Assembly (NCBI RefSeq): GCF_004364975.1
Contig: NZ_SOBW01000007.1
Location: 744,001-808,000 of the forward strand
DNA length: 64,000 bases
Source: Gelidibacter sediminis
Lineage (GTDB): Bacteria; Bacteroidota; Bacteroidia; Flavobacteriales; Flavobacteriaceae
Direction of reading: 5' to 3'
Of the stretch, positions 1 through 8,865 are shown piece by piece. Numbering within the stretch: position 1 is the stretch's first letter; every line of letters starts with the position of its first letter. The translations under genes and the position numbers were made by a program. The notes under the pieces are model-generated. The model had not been told where the DNA came from, did not search any database, and worked only from the letters and a program-made list of their open reading frames with translations.

Positions 1-266
1 ATACCACTTCTTTGGCTTTGGCAGTTTTTGCCGAGGTAATTTGTAGCATATTATTGGCTCTGGGCCTACTGACACGCTGGGCTTTAATACCACTAATTAT
101 AACAATGTTTGTAGCGGCATTTATAGTCCATATTAATGATGATTTTGGAATAATGGAAAGAGCCTTGCTTTATGGCGCTGGTTACGTGACCTTATTCCTT
201 ACGGGCCCTGGTAAATATTCTATCGATTATTTCTTGAGAAATAGAAAAACAGAGGTCAATCAATAA
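1..266 (+). CDS. DoxX family membrane protein, 3' part
   Basis: The reading frame is open to the left edge, so the true start lies outside the window. A TTG at 12 is only an internal leucine codon. The visible ~88 residues are hydrophobic, with about two to three membrane segments. A short polar tail (RNRKTEVNQ) ends the protein. The run LALGLLTRWALIPL and the spacing of the helices resemble the C-terminal half of DoxX/SURF4-like proteins, which are small four-helix inner-membrane proteins of poorly defined redox-linked function. The next gene begins 9 bases downstream, so the two are probably cotranscribed. The family assignment rests on a fragment. Confidence 0.7.
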   Translation, partial: TTSLALAVFAEVICSILLALGLLTRWALIPLIITMFVAAFIVHINDDFGIMERALLYGAGYVTLFLTGPGKYSIDYFLRNRKTEVNQ

Positions 267-275
267 AAAAGGGTT

Positions 276-2741
276 ATGAAAAAATATATTAGCATTATCC
301 TGTTATGTATGTCTTTTGTGTCATTTGGGCAAAGCCCAGGTGATACAAAAAAAGTTACAATAACCGGAACCATTATAGAGGCCTCTACAGGCGCCGTATT
401 AGAATATGCAACAGTGGCGTTTACAGATATGCAAGGCAAGATTGTAACGGGCGGTATTACAGATTTGGAAGGTAAATATGCCATTAAAGTACCGGCTGGA
501 ATGTATAAAGTTACATTTGAATTTATTGGCTTTGAAACCAAAACATTGGAGAATCAAAATTTAAATAAGGACACCACTTTGCCCACTGTTAAGTTGGCAG
601 AAGACTCTCAGGCTCTTGATGAAATCGTAATTAGAGCAGAAACAACCGAAGTACAGGTAAGGCTCGACAAGAAAATTTATAACATCGGGAAAGACCTTAC
701 CACAAGTGGCGCCAATGTAGGCGATGCATTGGCAAACGTCCCATCTGTTACCGTAGATATTGACGGCGCCATAGCCTTACGAGGTAATGAAAATGTACGT
801 ATATTAATTAACGGTAAACCTTCCGCAATTGCTGGCTTCGGTTCTACTGACGCCTTACGCGCGCTTCCTGCTGATGCTATAGACCGGGTTGAAGTAATCA
901 CATCGCCATCCGCTCGATATGACGCCGAAGGTACTGCCGGTATCTTAAATATAATATTACGAAAAGAAAAAACTTTGGGCTTAAATGGGTCCATACAAAC
1001 CAATATTGGCTACCCAAACAGTAGTGGTATTAATGGAAATATTAATCTTCGAACAGAAAAATTCAATATTTTTAATACCACAGGTTGGGGGTATCGCGAA
1101 TCTCCTGGAAAAGCTATATTTAAGAATCAATACCTTTCCGAAAATATAATAAATCCTCTAGTAATCGAAACGCGGGATGGAGACCGTATTGGTAGAAATT
1201 TCAACACCAATTTAGGGATTGAATATTTCCTTTCTGACAAAACTTCCCTTACCGCTTCTGCATTTTTCTCAAGTGGTAATGATGATGATGAAACCGTTAA
1301 TTTAGCCAATGAATTCAATAGCTCAAATGAATTGGCCATCAGCAGAAATCGAACCGAATATGAATTTGAAGATGATAAAAACTATCAATTTGCCTTAAAC
1401 TATATTACGAAGTTTGATGATAACGGTCACGAACTAAAAGCCGACTTTCAATATGAAAATAGGAACTCTGATAATACATCGCAGATTGATGAACTAAATA
1501 CATTTCCAAATCTAGATATTTTACCTTCTGAGTTTATTACTTCGGATAATACTCAAAAGGAATATCTTGCCCAAATAGATTATGTACGCCCTATTGGCGA
1601 GAATGCGCAATTTGAAGCCGGTTATCGCGGAAATTTCTCAGAAACTTCAACCGACTACGAACTGACAGAACAGCTCACGTCTGGCGGGAATTTTATTCGT
1701 AACGATAGTTTGTCCAATATTTTCAATTATAAGGAAAATGTCAACGCAGTCTATACGCAATATGGGAATAAGTTTGGAAAATTTTCATTCTTGGCAGGTT
1801 TGCGTTTAGAACACACCCAATTAAAAGGTAAAGTAAATGCAGAAAATGTCGAAACCATTGAAGACGATGCACTCCACATTGATTTTGACAAGTCTTACAC
1901 AGGTCTGTTTCCGACCTTGAACTTTACTTACGAACTCAACGATCGTGAAAACATTACCTTGGGTTATAACCGAAGAATCAATAGACCAAGAGGTCGTTGG
2001 ATAAATCCTTTTCCATCCCGCTCCAGTGAGGCGAATATTTTTCAAGGAAATACCAATTTAGACCCAGCTTTTTCAAGTGCTTTTGATCTTGGGTATTTAA
2101 AGCGTTGGAGCAAACTGACTTTGACTACTTCCATTTATTATCAACACGAAACTGATGCCTTTGAACGCATACAGGAAGATACGGGTAATGAAACACCAAA
2201 TGGCATCCCCATCATAAGAATGCTCCCAATAAATTTGAGCACCAATAAACGTATTGGTTTTGAAGCCGGTATTTTATACAATCCTGCACCATGGTTGCGC
2301 CTTAATGGAAGCTTCAACTTCTTCCAATTTAATACCGAAGGCGAATTTAATGGCGTAGATTATAGTGCCAAAAACACCAGTTATTTTGCCAGAGGTAGCG
2401 CCAAGGTTAGCTTGCCTTATCAAATTGATTGGCAAACCAATGCTTTTTATCGCGGACCATCCAACGATGCACAATCTGAAAATGAAGGCATTTTATCCGT
2501 GGACCTTGCTTTAAGTAAAGACATTTTTAATGATAACGCCACCTTAGGGCTTAATGTAAGTGATGTGTTCAATTCACGAAAAAGAAAGACACTTACTACC
2601 ACCAACACATTTATTAGTGAGAGTGAATTTCAACGACGTCCGCGCTCGATAAATTTATCATTTACCTATCGTTTTAACCAACAAAAGAAAGCGCGTCAAC
2701 AAAACAATCAAAATAATGATGATAATGGAGAGGATTTTTAA
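276..2741 (+). CDS. TonB-dependent receptor with outer-membrane beta-barrel
   Basis: An 821-residue outer-membrane transporter precursor. Residues 1-18 form a signal peptide. Residues ~25-110 are a carboxypeptidase-regulatory-like beta-sandwich, typical of Bacteroidota receptors. Residues ~125-228 are a plug domain with the motif VRILINGKPS and the plug end TAGILNIIL. The rest is a beta-barrel ending in the aromatic strand SINLSFTYRF, followed by a 23-residue Q/N/D-rich tail. The overall pattern fits the OMP beta-barrel family 3 type of receptor. Such proteins take up ligands using TonB-ExbBD energy. No SusD partner or substrate enzyme is adjacent, so the ligand is unknown. It follows the DoxX-like gene by 9 bases. 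Confidence 0.92.
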   Translation: MKKYISIILLCMSFVSFGQSPGDTKKVTITGTIIEASTGAVLEYATVAFTDMQGKIVTGGITDLEGKYAIKVPAGMYKVTFEFIGFETKTLENQNLNKDTTLPTVKLAEDSQALDEIVIRAETTEVQVRLDKKIYNIGKDLTTSGANVGDALANVPSVTVDIDGAIALRGNENVRILINGKPSAIAGFGSTDALRALPADAIDRVEVITSPSARYDAEGTAGILNIILRKEKTLGLNGSIQTNIGYPNSSGINGNINLRTEKFNIFNTTGWGYRESPGKAIFKNQYLSENIINPLVIETRDGDRIGRNFNTNLGIEYFLSDKTSLTASAFFSSGNDDDETVNLANEFNSSNELAISRNRTEYEFEDDKNYQFALNYITKFDDNGHELKADFQYENRNSDNTSQIDELNTFPNLDILPSEFITSDNTQKEYLAQIDYVRPIGENAQFEAGYRGNFSETSTDYELTEQLTSGGNFIRNDSLSNIFNYKENVNAVYTQYGNKFGKFSFLAGLRLEHTQLKGKVNAENVETIEDDALHIDFDKSYTGLFPTLNFTYELNDRENITLGYNRRINRPRGRWINPFPSRSSEANIFQGNTNLDPAFSSAFDLGYLKRWSKLTLTTSIYYQHETDAFERIQEDTGNETPNGIPIIRMLPINLSTNKRIGFEAGILYNPAPWLRLNGSFNFFQFNTEGEFNGVDYSAKNTSYFARGSAKVSLPYQIDWQTNAFYRGPSNDAQSENEGILSVDLALSKDIFNDNATLGLNVSDVFNSRKRKTLTTTNTFISESEFQRRPRSINLSFTYRFNQQKKARQQNNQNNDDNGEDF

Positions 2742-3271
2742 TTCGAAATTTTATATAATCTAACTTAATTTAAAGGGTTAGTACAAACTTCTTATTATCT
2801 AAAAGAAACCCTTTTAGTTTGAATATGTCAGAAGCGATTGCATAAAATACAAAACTATTATCAGAATTTATATTCTAGAAATAGTAACTTGGACTCTATT
2901 CAATCGCTCTGTTATATTTATAATACTAGTGTGGTTTTAATTATCACTGTAAATGTCACAGTCAGGTTTCGCATAGTAGACTTAAAGCTTATCATAATCA
3001 TAGTTTACAGAAATGCTCGTATAATTTGAGGAATGTTTATATTTTCAACAATCTTCCGACTATCCTTTTGTTTAGTGCGTATCGATAACTGCAAATGATA
3101 AATTAATTTGCCAATCATGTCAAATATAAGCAGAAATGCCTATTGGAATAACCATAAATATTAAGTTACTTGCTGTTACAATTCGCCACATATAAAATTC
3201 CTGTCTCATAATTATAGACATGTTACGGTATATGTATTTACGTGAATGCTACATTACTGAACTGATATAAA
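2742..3271. other. 530-base intergenic region without a supported gene
   Basis: This is AT-rich sequence between the receptor gene and the next secreted-protein gene. A 7-bp inverted repeat CTAAAAG/CTTTTAG at 2799-2817 could be a weak transcription end for the receptor gene, but it lacks a long T run. A 63-codon open frame at 2838-3029 has low-complexity composition and no recognisable start context, and is not called. Nothing else was found. Confidence 0.5.
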
Positions 3272-4225
3272 ATGAAAAAAATCCTTCTAATTGCAATTAT
3301 TACATTAAACTCATTTCAATTTTATTCACAGACTGATAGTACCAAAGTCGCTTTCGTGGCCTATTGGTCAATTGGTGATAGTTATGATTTTAAAGTCTCA
3401 AAAACAAATCAGCAATGGAAAGAAGACAAACTCGTTAAAGATCAAAAGCAGGAATATATTGCAAATTTCACCGTAATTGATTCCACAGAAACTTCGTATA
3501 CCATAAAATGGAGTTACAAAAACAATTTAGGAAACACCTATAATATTCCTCAAGAATTATCGGATAAATTTTCAAAGTATGATTTGATAGAAATCATATA
3601 TACAACGTCTGAACTTGGCGATTTGATAGAAATAATTAATTGGGAGGAAGTCAGTGAAACCATGACTAGCATGATAAGCGACATTGTTAATGTTTTAAGT
3701 AAAAATGATGAGAACCTGGCTAAAAAATTAAAAAACTCATTAGAACCTTTATCAGCTATATATGGCACAAGGCAAGGCATTGAAGAGTTGGTGTTAAAGG
3801 AATTACAGTATTTTCATTTTCCAATGGGCGTTGAGTTTGATATTACGCATCCTTTTTATTACGATGACGAGTTGCCAAATATGTTTGGTGGAGATCCGAT
3901 AAAAGCAAAAGCGGCGCTGACTTTTGAAAATGTCGATTTTGATGAACGCTTTTGCACCATAAAACAAGAATTGAATTTAAATCCAGAAGACACCAAAGCG
4001 TTATTAAGACAGGTTGTTCTTAAAATGAATGAAGGCAACACAGAAACTGAAGAGGTGTTAAAAAATGCTGTGTTTGAAATACAAGACAACAATACGTACG
4101 ACTATTATTACTATCCTGGAGTTCCACATAAAATTGAAACGGTTAGAGCAACAACTATTAATATTGATAATTCACCAGGCAAAAGAATCGACACTATGAC
4201 TATTGAATTAATTTACAACGATTAA
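3272..4225 (+). CDS. hypothetical secreted protein
   Basis: A 317-residue protein with an N-terminal signal peptide (MKKILLIAIITLNSFQFYSQ, probable cleavage near residue 20). No cysteine follows the signal, so it is predicted to be periplasmic or secreted rather than a lipoprotein. The mature part is acidic and mixed alpha/beta. It has a helical middle (residues ~125-180, rich in K, N, L and E) and a tyrosine run DYYYYPG near residue 280. I do not recognise a family. It stands alone, with more than 200 bases of non-coding sequence on each side, so its context gives no functional clue. Confidence 0.8.
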   Translation: MKKILLIAIITLNSFQFYSQTDSTKVAFVAYWSIGDSYDFKVSKTNQQWKEDKLVKDQKQEYIANFTVIDSTETSYTIKWSYKNNLGNTYNIPQELSDKFSKYDLIEIIYTTSELGDLIEIINWEEVSETMTSMISDIVNVLSKNDENLAKKLKNSLEPLSAIYGTRQGIEELVLKELQYFHFPMGVEFDITHPFYYDDELPNMFGGDPIKAKAALTFENVDFDERFCTIKQELNLNPEDTKALLRQVVLKMNEGNTETEEVLKNAVFEIQDNNTYDYYYYPGVPHKIETVRATTINIDNSPGKRIDTMTIELIYND

Positions 4226-4381
4226 AACAATTCTAACAATCACTAACTCCGTCTCGGTTATTTTTTACACTGACATTGGAGAAAATAAAAGCAATCCCTC
4301 CACTCATCATCGCCATATCACAAATCACTCCCCCCTTTTAGCTTAAATAATACCCATTTTAACTTCTATAAAATTGTTTTC

Positions 4382-4413
4382 TTTGTGAGTAGCTGATGTA
4401 AAGATTAAATTTG
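4382..4413 (+). promoter_or_regulatory. promoter of the GMC oxidoreductase operon
   Basis: TTTG at 4382-4385, a 20-base spacer and TAAATTTG at 4406-4413 match the Bacteroidota housekeeping promoter (-33 TTTG, -7 TAnnTTTG) closely. Transcription would begin near 4418-4420, leaving a leader of about 22 bases before the TTG start at 4442. Confidence 0.7.
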
Positions 4414-4441
4414 CACGGATTCAAATAAAAAGGATAAAACA

Positions 4442-6127
4442 TTGAATAAGGCGTATGATGCCATCGTAATTGGCACCGGAGTTTCCGGGGGCTGGGCGGC
4501 AAAAGAATTATGTGAACATGGACTCAAAACCTTAGTCCTCGAGCGAGGCCGAATGGTTAACCACGGCGAGTATCCAACAGCTACTAAAGATAGCTGGGAC
4601 TTCGAATTCCGCGGGAAGCCAAGCGCCGATGCTAATGCGAAACAACACAAACAAAGTCGCACCGGTTTTGTAACCCAAGAAACCACTGCCCATTGGTTTG
4701 TTAACGATTTAGAACACCCTTATAACGAAACCAAACGCTTTGATTGGATCAGAGGGTACCATGTTGGCGGACGATCACTTACTTGGGGGAGACAAGCTTT
4801 AAGAATGAGCGACCTCGATTTTGAAGCAAATAAACTTGAAGGTATTGGCGTAGATTGGCCAATTCGTTATAAAGACATTGAACCTTGGTATACAAAGGTG
4901 GAACAGTTTATTGGCGTGTGTGGTGAAAATTTAGGATTACCACACTTGCCCGACAGCCATTTATCGCCTGCAATGCCTTTAAATGAAGTGGAGAAAGATT
5001 TTAGAGATCAAATTTCCAAGCATTATAAAAACCGTTATTTGACTATGGGGCGCTTTGCCAATCTTACGGGCGATACCCATCATACAGGAAGAGCAAATTG
5101 CGCGTACAGAAATAGATGCATGCGTGGCTGCCCGTTAGGTGGTTACTTTAGTAGTAATTCGTCCACTTTACCTGCCGCAGAACGCACAGGCAATATGACC
5201 TTAAGACCGCATTCCATCGTTTCTGAAATTGTTTATGACGACACGAGCAAGAGAGCAACAGGGGTCAAAATTATAGATGCCCAAACTCATGAAACTCTTG
5301 AGTTTTCCGCTAAAATAATCTTCTGCTGCGCCTCTACTGTAGGCACAACCAGCATCTTATTACAATCCAAGTCTAAACGCTTTCCAAACGGATTAGGAAA
5401 CGACAGTGGCGAATTGGGCCACAACTTAATGGACCACCACTTTAGAGTTGGCGCTACAGGTACCACTACCAAATTCAAAGAGGTGCCTTACACTAATAAT
5501 CGTCCTGCAAGTTTCCACATTCCACGTTTTAGAAATTTAAAGGACACGGAACCTCAGCCTAATTTTTTAAGAGGGTATTCCTTTCAGGGCAGTGCCAGCC
5601 GAACCGATTGGCGCCGTGCCATTAAAGAGTTGAGCTACGGAGAAGCGCTGAAAGACGAGCTTTTAAAACCTGGGCCTTGGCGCATTGGTATGACTGGTTT
5701 TGGCGAATGCCTACCTTATCATGAGAATAAAATGACGCTCGATGATACTAAAAAAGACCAATGGGGACTCCCAACAGTCACTTTTGATGCAGAATTTAAA
5801 GAAAATGAGCTAGAGATGCGTAAGGACATGCAGCAGGAAGCCATAAAAATGTTAGAGCTTGCCGGTTTTGAAGATGTTAAAGGTTTTGATACCGCACTCT
5901 ATTTGGGGCATGCCATCCATGAAATGGGCACTGCACGAATGGGCCACGATCCGAAAACTTCTGTATTAAATAAATACAATCAAATTCACGCCGTTCCCAA
6001 CGTTTACGTCACAGATGGGGCGTGTATGACCTCTTCTGGAAACCAAAATCCGTCGCTAACCTATATGGCACTTACGGCGCGAGCGGTAGACCATGCTGTA
6101 AAACAATTAAAACAAAACCTATTGTAA
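4442..6127 (+). CDS. GMC family oxidoreductase
   Basis: A 561-residue flavoprotein of the glucose-methanol-choline oxidoreductase family. The N-terminus holds the FAD-binding Rossmann motif GTGVSGG (residues 11-17) and the acidic strand end LVLERGR. The C-terminal half holds the family signature with HEMGTARMG and the final NPSLTYMAL segment that closes over the flavin. The start is TTG: no in-frame ATG lies near, and homologues begin just before the YDAIVIG strand. There is no signal peptide. Two bases after its stop the small-subunit gene begins, the usual pairing for membrane-associated sugar or alcohol dehydrogenases of this type. The substrate cannot be told from sequence. Confidence 0.9.
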   Translation: MNKAYDAIVIGTGVSGGWAAKELCEHGLKTLVLERGRMVNHGEYPTATKDSWDFEFRGKPSADANAKQHKQSRTGFVTQETTAHWFVNDLEHPYNETKRFDWIRGYHVGGRSLTWGRQALRMSDLDFEANKLEGIGVDWPIRYKDIEPWYTKVEQFIGVCGENLGLPHLPDSHLSPAMPLNEVEKDFRDQISKHYKNRYLTMGRFANLTGDTHHTGRANCAYRNRCMRGCPLGGYFSSNSSTLPAAERTGNMTLRPHSIVSEIVYDDTSKRATGVKIIDAQTHETLEFSAKIIFCCASTVGTTSILLQSKSKRFPNGLGNDSGELGHNLMDHHFRVGATGTTTKFKEVPYTNNRPASFHIPRFRNLKDTEPQPNFLRGYSFQGSASRTDWRRAIKELSYGEALKDELLKPGPWRIGMTGFGECLPYHENKMTLDDTKKDQWGLPTVTFDAEFKENELEMRKDMQQEAIKMLELAGFEDVKGFDTALYLGHAIHEMGTARMGHDPKTSVLNKYNQIHAVPNVYVTDGACMTSSGNQNPSLTYMALTARAVDHAVKQLKQNLL

Positions 6128-6129
6128 CG

Positions 6130-6687
6130 ATGGATAGAAGAATGGCTCTTAAAAATATGGCATTGTCCTTTGGCTTTGCGGTTTCAGGCGCAACCATCAT
6201 CAGTTTGTTTAATTCCTGCAGCGATGAAAAACCGACTTTAACTTCAGAGTTTTTTAAGGCTTCTGACATGTATAACATCGCACAGTTAGTAGATTTTATA
6301 CTACCTAAAACAGCCACTGTAGGCGCGAAAGACCTCAACATTGCACATTTTGTTGACAAGATGTGCCAGCATGTGCTAGATGATCAACAGCAAAAGGAAA
6401 TGAGATTGGGTGTTGCTGAATTCTCCAAAAAATTTTTAAAAATCACGGGCAATTCAACCACTGAAGGTACTCAACAAGATTATGAATTGATGCTAAGCAC
6501 TTATTTTAATGTTTCAAAAGATCAAGAGAAAGCCGTATTTGAAATGCTGGACTCCGATTATAATACGCTTTCAAATGCTATCAAACCAGACTACCATTTA
6601 TACACTTTTATGACTACGGTGCGTGAGTTGAGCTTACTGGGCTACTATACGTCCCAAACCATTATGGAGTTGGATTTGGGGGCTTAG
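6130..6687 (+). CDS. gluconate 2-dehydrogenase subunit 3 family protein
   Basis: A 185-residue partner subunit of the upstream GMC dehydrogenase. The ATG at 6130 is preferred to an upstream in-frame ATG at 6022, because the latter would lie inside the oxidoreductase gene and put 36 unrelated residues before the signal. From 6130 the protein starts MDRRMALKNMALSFG, a twin-arginine-like signal, then a hydrophobic stretch and the sequence FNSCSD. That may be a lipobox, giving a Tat-exported lipoprotein. The remainder is helical. In this family the small subunit carries the export signal and the flavoprotein subunit can be carried with it, which fits the absence of a signal on the enzyme. Confidence 0.85.
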   Translation: MDRRMALKNMALSFGFAVSGATIISLFNSCSDEKPTLTSEFFKASDMYNIAQLVDFILPKTATVGAKDLNIAHFVDKMCQHVLDDQQQKEMRLGVAEFSKKFLKITGNSTTEGTQQDYELMLSTYFNVSKDQEKAVFEMLDSDYNTLSNAIKPDYHLYTFMTTVRELSLLGYYTSQTIMELDLGA

Positions 6688-6706
6688 CAGATTTCTCAAC
6701 AGTCCT

Positions 6707-6745
6707 GATGTTACGTTCCTAACGTTGATCTCGTTGCGCAACATC
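6707..6745. repeat. nested inverted repeats after the dehydrogenase operon
   Basis: GATGTT at 6707-6712 and AACATC at 6740-6745 are complementary. Between them sit ACGTT-CCT-AACGT and the 10-bp palindrome GTTGCGCAAC. The segment can fold as a stem closing two small hairpins. No T run follows, so it is not a standard terminator. It may be an intergenic palindromic repeat or a stabilising 3' structure. Confidence 0.5.
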
Positions 6746-6825
6746 TTACTGCTTCTATACAATGAAGACACAATAATCATAATTTTCGTAAATTATCCCA
6801 AGAATACAATTGACACGTCTTATTT

Positions 6826-7752
6826 ATGAAAACCAAACTATGTTGTTCCTTAGTGCTAATTTTTTTATGCCATTTTATGTCGGCACAGCAAACTGATAAA
6901 ACCTTGGAAAACGGACTTACAGAACTCGTCAAAAACTTTGAAGGCGATGTTGGCATTTATGTTTACAATCTTAAAACCCAAAAAGAAGCGGCCATCAATG
7001 CCGATACTATTTTCCCAACGGCGAGCATTGTTAAGGTGCCAATTTTAATTGAAGTGTTTAATCAGATAAAAAAGGGGAAACTGCATCTTAATGACACCAT
7101 GGTGTATGATGCAAAACGTGTGTATGGCGGATCAGGATTAATGCAGTTTTATAAAGACAGTACCGTTACGGACCTTCGTACTTTGGTGTCGTTGATGATT
7201 ACGATGAGTGATAATACCACGTCCTTGTGGTGCCAAGAACTTGTAGGTGGCGGACTGGCCATCAACAAAACCTTGGCCGACTTAGGCTTAGAACATACGC
7301 GAGTGAATAGCCGAACCGAAGGCAGAACTTTAGATTGGGAAACCTATGGTTGGGGACAAACTACACCTCGTGAAATGGCGTCTTTGCTTATAAAAATGAG
7401 AAACAGAACCTTAGTTGATGACGCTGCGAGTGATGAAATGTACCGAATTATGAGCAACTCTTTTTATACTGATTACTCCCTTTCTCAAATTCCGCCGCAC
7501 GTACAAACTGCTGCTAAACAAGGGATGGTTAATAAATCACGTTCAGAATTAGTGATGGTGAATGCGCCAAGTGGAGATTATGTATTTTACATCGCTACTA
7601 AAAACAATGCCGATGAATCTTGGGGATTTGATAATAAAGCATGGGAATTACAGAGAGCAATTTCCGCATATTTATGGAATTACTTTGAACCAGAATCGGA
7701 CTGGAAACCTGCTGCAGGATTTGCAGAGTTAGTAAAGGGGTTAAAATACTGA
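6826..7752 (+). CDS. class A beta-lactamase-like serine hydrolase
   Basis: A 308-residue exported protein with a signal peptide ending near residue 20 (MSAQQ). Class A signatures seen are the nucleophile motif S67-I-V-K70 and S128-D-N130. The KTG box is altered to K231-Q-G233. The omega-loop region around E165 (RTEGRTLDWE) does not match the classical ExxLN spacing. The overall length and order of motifs fit the beta-lactamase/transpeptidase fold. Whether it hydrolyses beta-lactams is uncertain: it could be a narrow-spectrum enzyme or a related periplasmic serine hydrolase. It is a single gene, and it shares a bidirectional terminator with galT downstream. Confidence 0.82.
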   Translation: MKTKLCCSLVLIFLCHFMSAQQTDKTLENGLTELVKNFEGDVGIYVYNLKTQKEAAINADTIFPTASIVKVPILIEVFNQIKKGKLHLNDTMVYDAKRVYGGSGLMQFYKDSTVTDLRTLVSLMITMSDNTTSLWCQELVGGGLAINKTLADLGLEHTRVNSRTEGRTLDWETYGWGQTTPREMASLLIKMRNRTLVDDAASDEMYRIMSNSFYTDYSLSQIPPHVQTAAKQGMVNKSRSELVMVNAPSGDYVFYIATKNNADESWGFDNKAWELQRAISAYLWNYFEPESDWKPAAGFAELVKGLKY

Positions 7753-7770
7753 TTAGCGTGCGACACCTTC

Positions 7771-7808
7771 AAAAAAGGCCTCAATAGAATTATTGAAGCC
7801 TTTTTTTA
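7771..7808. terminator. bidirectional terminator between beta-lactamase-like gene and galT
   Basis: A run of A residues, the stem AGGCCTCAATA/TATTGAAGCCT (one mismatch) and then a run of T residues. Both flanks can supply the U tract, so it can end transcription from both converging genes. Confidence 0.8.
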
Positions 7809-7825
7809 TCGTTATAAATATATTA

Positions 7826-8848
7826 TTAAACAACCAACGCTCTAAGCCTATCGGCTGCTTGCTCCGCAGTAATATCACGTTGTGGCGATCCAAACATTTC
7901 ATAGCCTACCATAAATTTCTTAACCGTCGCACTTCTCAATAATGGCGGGTAAAAACTCATATGCCAATGCCAATGGCTATTATCTTGTCCGTTGGTTGGT
8001 GCTTGATGGATCCCGCTAGAATATGGAAATGACACTTGAAACAGTGCATCATAAGCTTTGGTGATTTTAGAAATAGCATCTGCAAAAGCGATACTTTCAG
8101 CATCTGATAATTCTGAAATATTGGTGTAGTTGTACTTCGGAACAATCATGGTCTCAAACGGCCAAACCGCCCAAAACGGCGTCAGTACTACAAAGTGGTC
8201 ATTCTGATAAATGATACGTTCATGCGCTTCAAGTTCCTGCTTTAAATAATCGCCTAAAAGACTGCTTTTATGCGTATCATAATAGGTTTTTTGATGTAAA
8301 TCTTTTTTCTCTACCTCGTTTGGTAGCGTTGATTGACTCCAAATTTGACCGTGCGGATGTGGATTGCTACAGCCCATTACAGCACCTTTATTTTCAAAAA
8401 TCTGCACGTAGTTAATCGCTTCATTAGCACCTAATAAGTCATATTCAGCTTGCCAGGTTTTCACCACTTTCGTAATATCTTCAACTGCCATATCCGCCAA
8501 ACTTTTCGAATGGTCAGGGCTAAAGCAAATCACTTTACAAATACCTTGCTCACTTTCCGCTTTAAACAAACCTTCATTTACAGAAAACACAGGTGATGTG
8601 GTTTGCAAAGCTGCAAAATCATTGGTGAATACAAAGGCATCTTTATAATCTGGATTTTTTTCACCATTAATCCGTGTATTTCCCGCACACAAATAACATT
8701 CTGGGTCATGTGCTGGACGGTTTTCATTTGCCACCGCTTCATTTTGTCCTTGCCACGGTCGCTTCGCTCTATGTGGCGACACCAATACCCATTCGCCAGT
8801 TAATATATTGAATCGTTTATGCGAGTAATCTTGTAAATTTGTATTCAT
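7826..8848 (-). CDS. galT: galactose-1-phosphate uridylyltransferase
   Basis: A 340-residue cytoplasmic Leloir-pathway enzyme. It exchanges UMP between UDP-glucose and galactose 1-phosphate. A metal-binding CYLC pair lies at residues 51-54. The active-site motif NPHPHGQ (H164, H166) carries the nucleotidylated histidine. The late motif HWHWH supports the histidine-triad-superfamily fold. The length equals that of the E. coli enzyme. It is the last gene of the galactose operon, starting 17 bases after the galK stop. Confidence 0.96.
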   Translation of the reverse strand: MNTNLQDYSHKRFNILTGEWVLVSPHRAKRPWQGQNEAVANENRPAHDPECYLCAGNTRINGEKNPDYKDAFVFTNDFAALQTTSPVFSVNEGLFKAESEQGICKVICFSPDHSKSLADMAVEDITKVVKTWQAEYDLLGANEAINYVQIFENKGAVMGCSNPHPHGQIWSQSTLPNEVEKKDLHQKTYYDTHKSSLLGDYLKQELEAHERIIYQNDHFVVLTPFWAVWPFETMIVPKYNYTNISELSDAESIAFADAISKITKAYDALFQVSFPYSSGIHQAPTNGQDNSHWHWHMSFYPPLLRSATVKKFMVGYEMFGSPQRDITAEQAADRLRALVV

Positions 8849-8865
8849 TGTACTTTAATGTATAA

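Noticed and set aside
2838-3029. 63-codon open frame in the gap after the first receptor gene
   Set aside because: Low-complexity I/N/Y/R-rich translation, no start context and no membrane or domain pattern. It fits chance in AT-rich DNA.
6022-6129. Upstream extension of the dehydrogenase small subunit
   Set aside because: It lies wholly inside the GMC gene and puts 36 unrelated residues ahead of an obvious Tat-type signal that starts at the next ATG.
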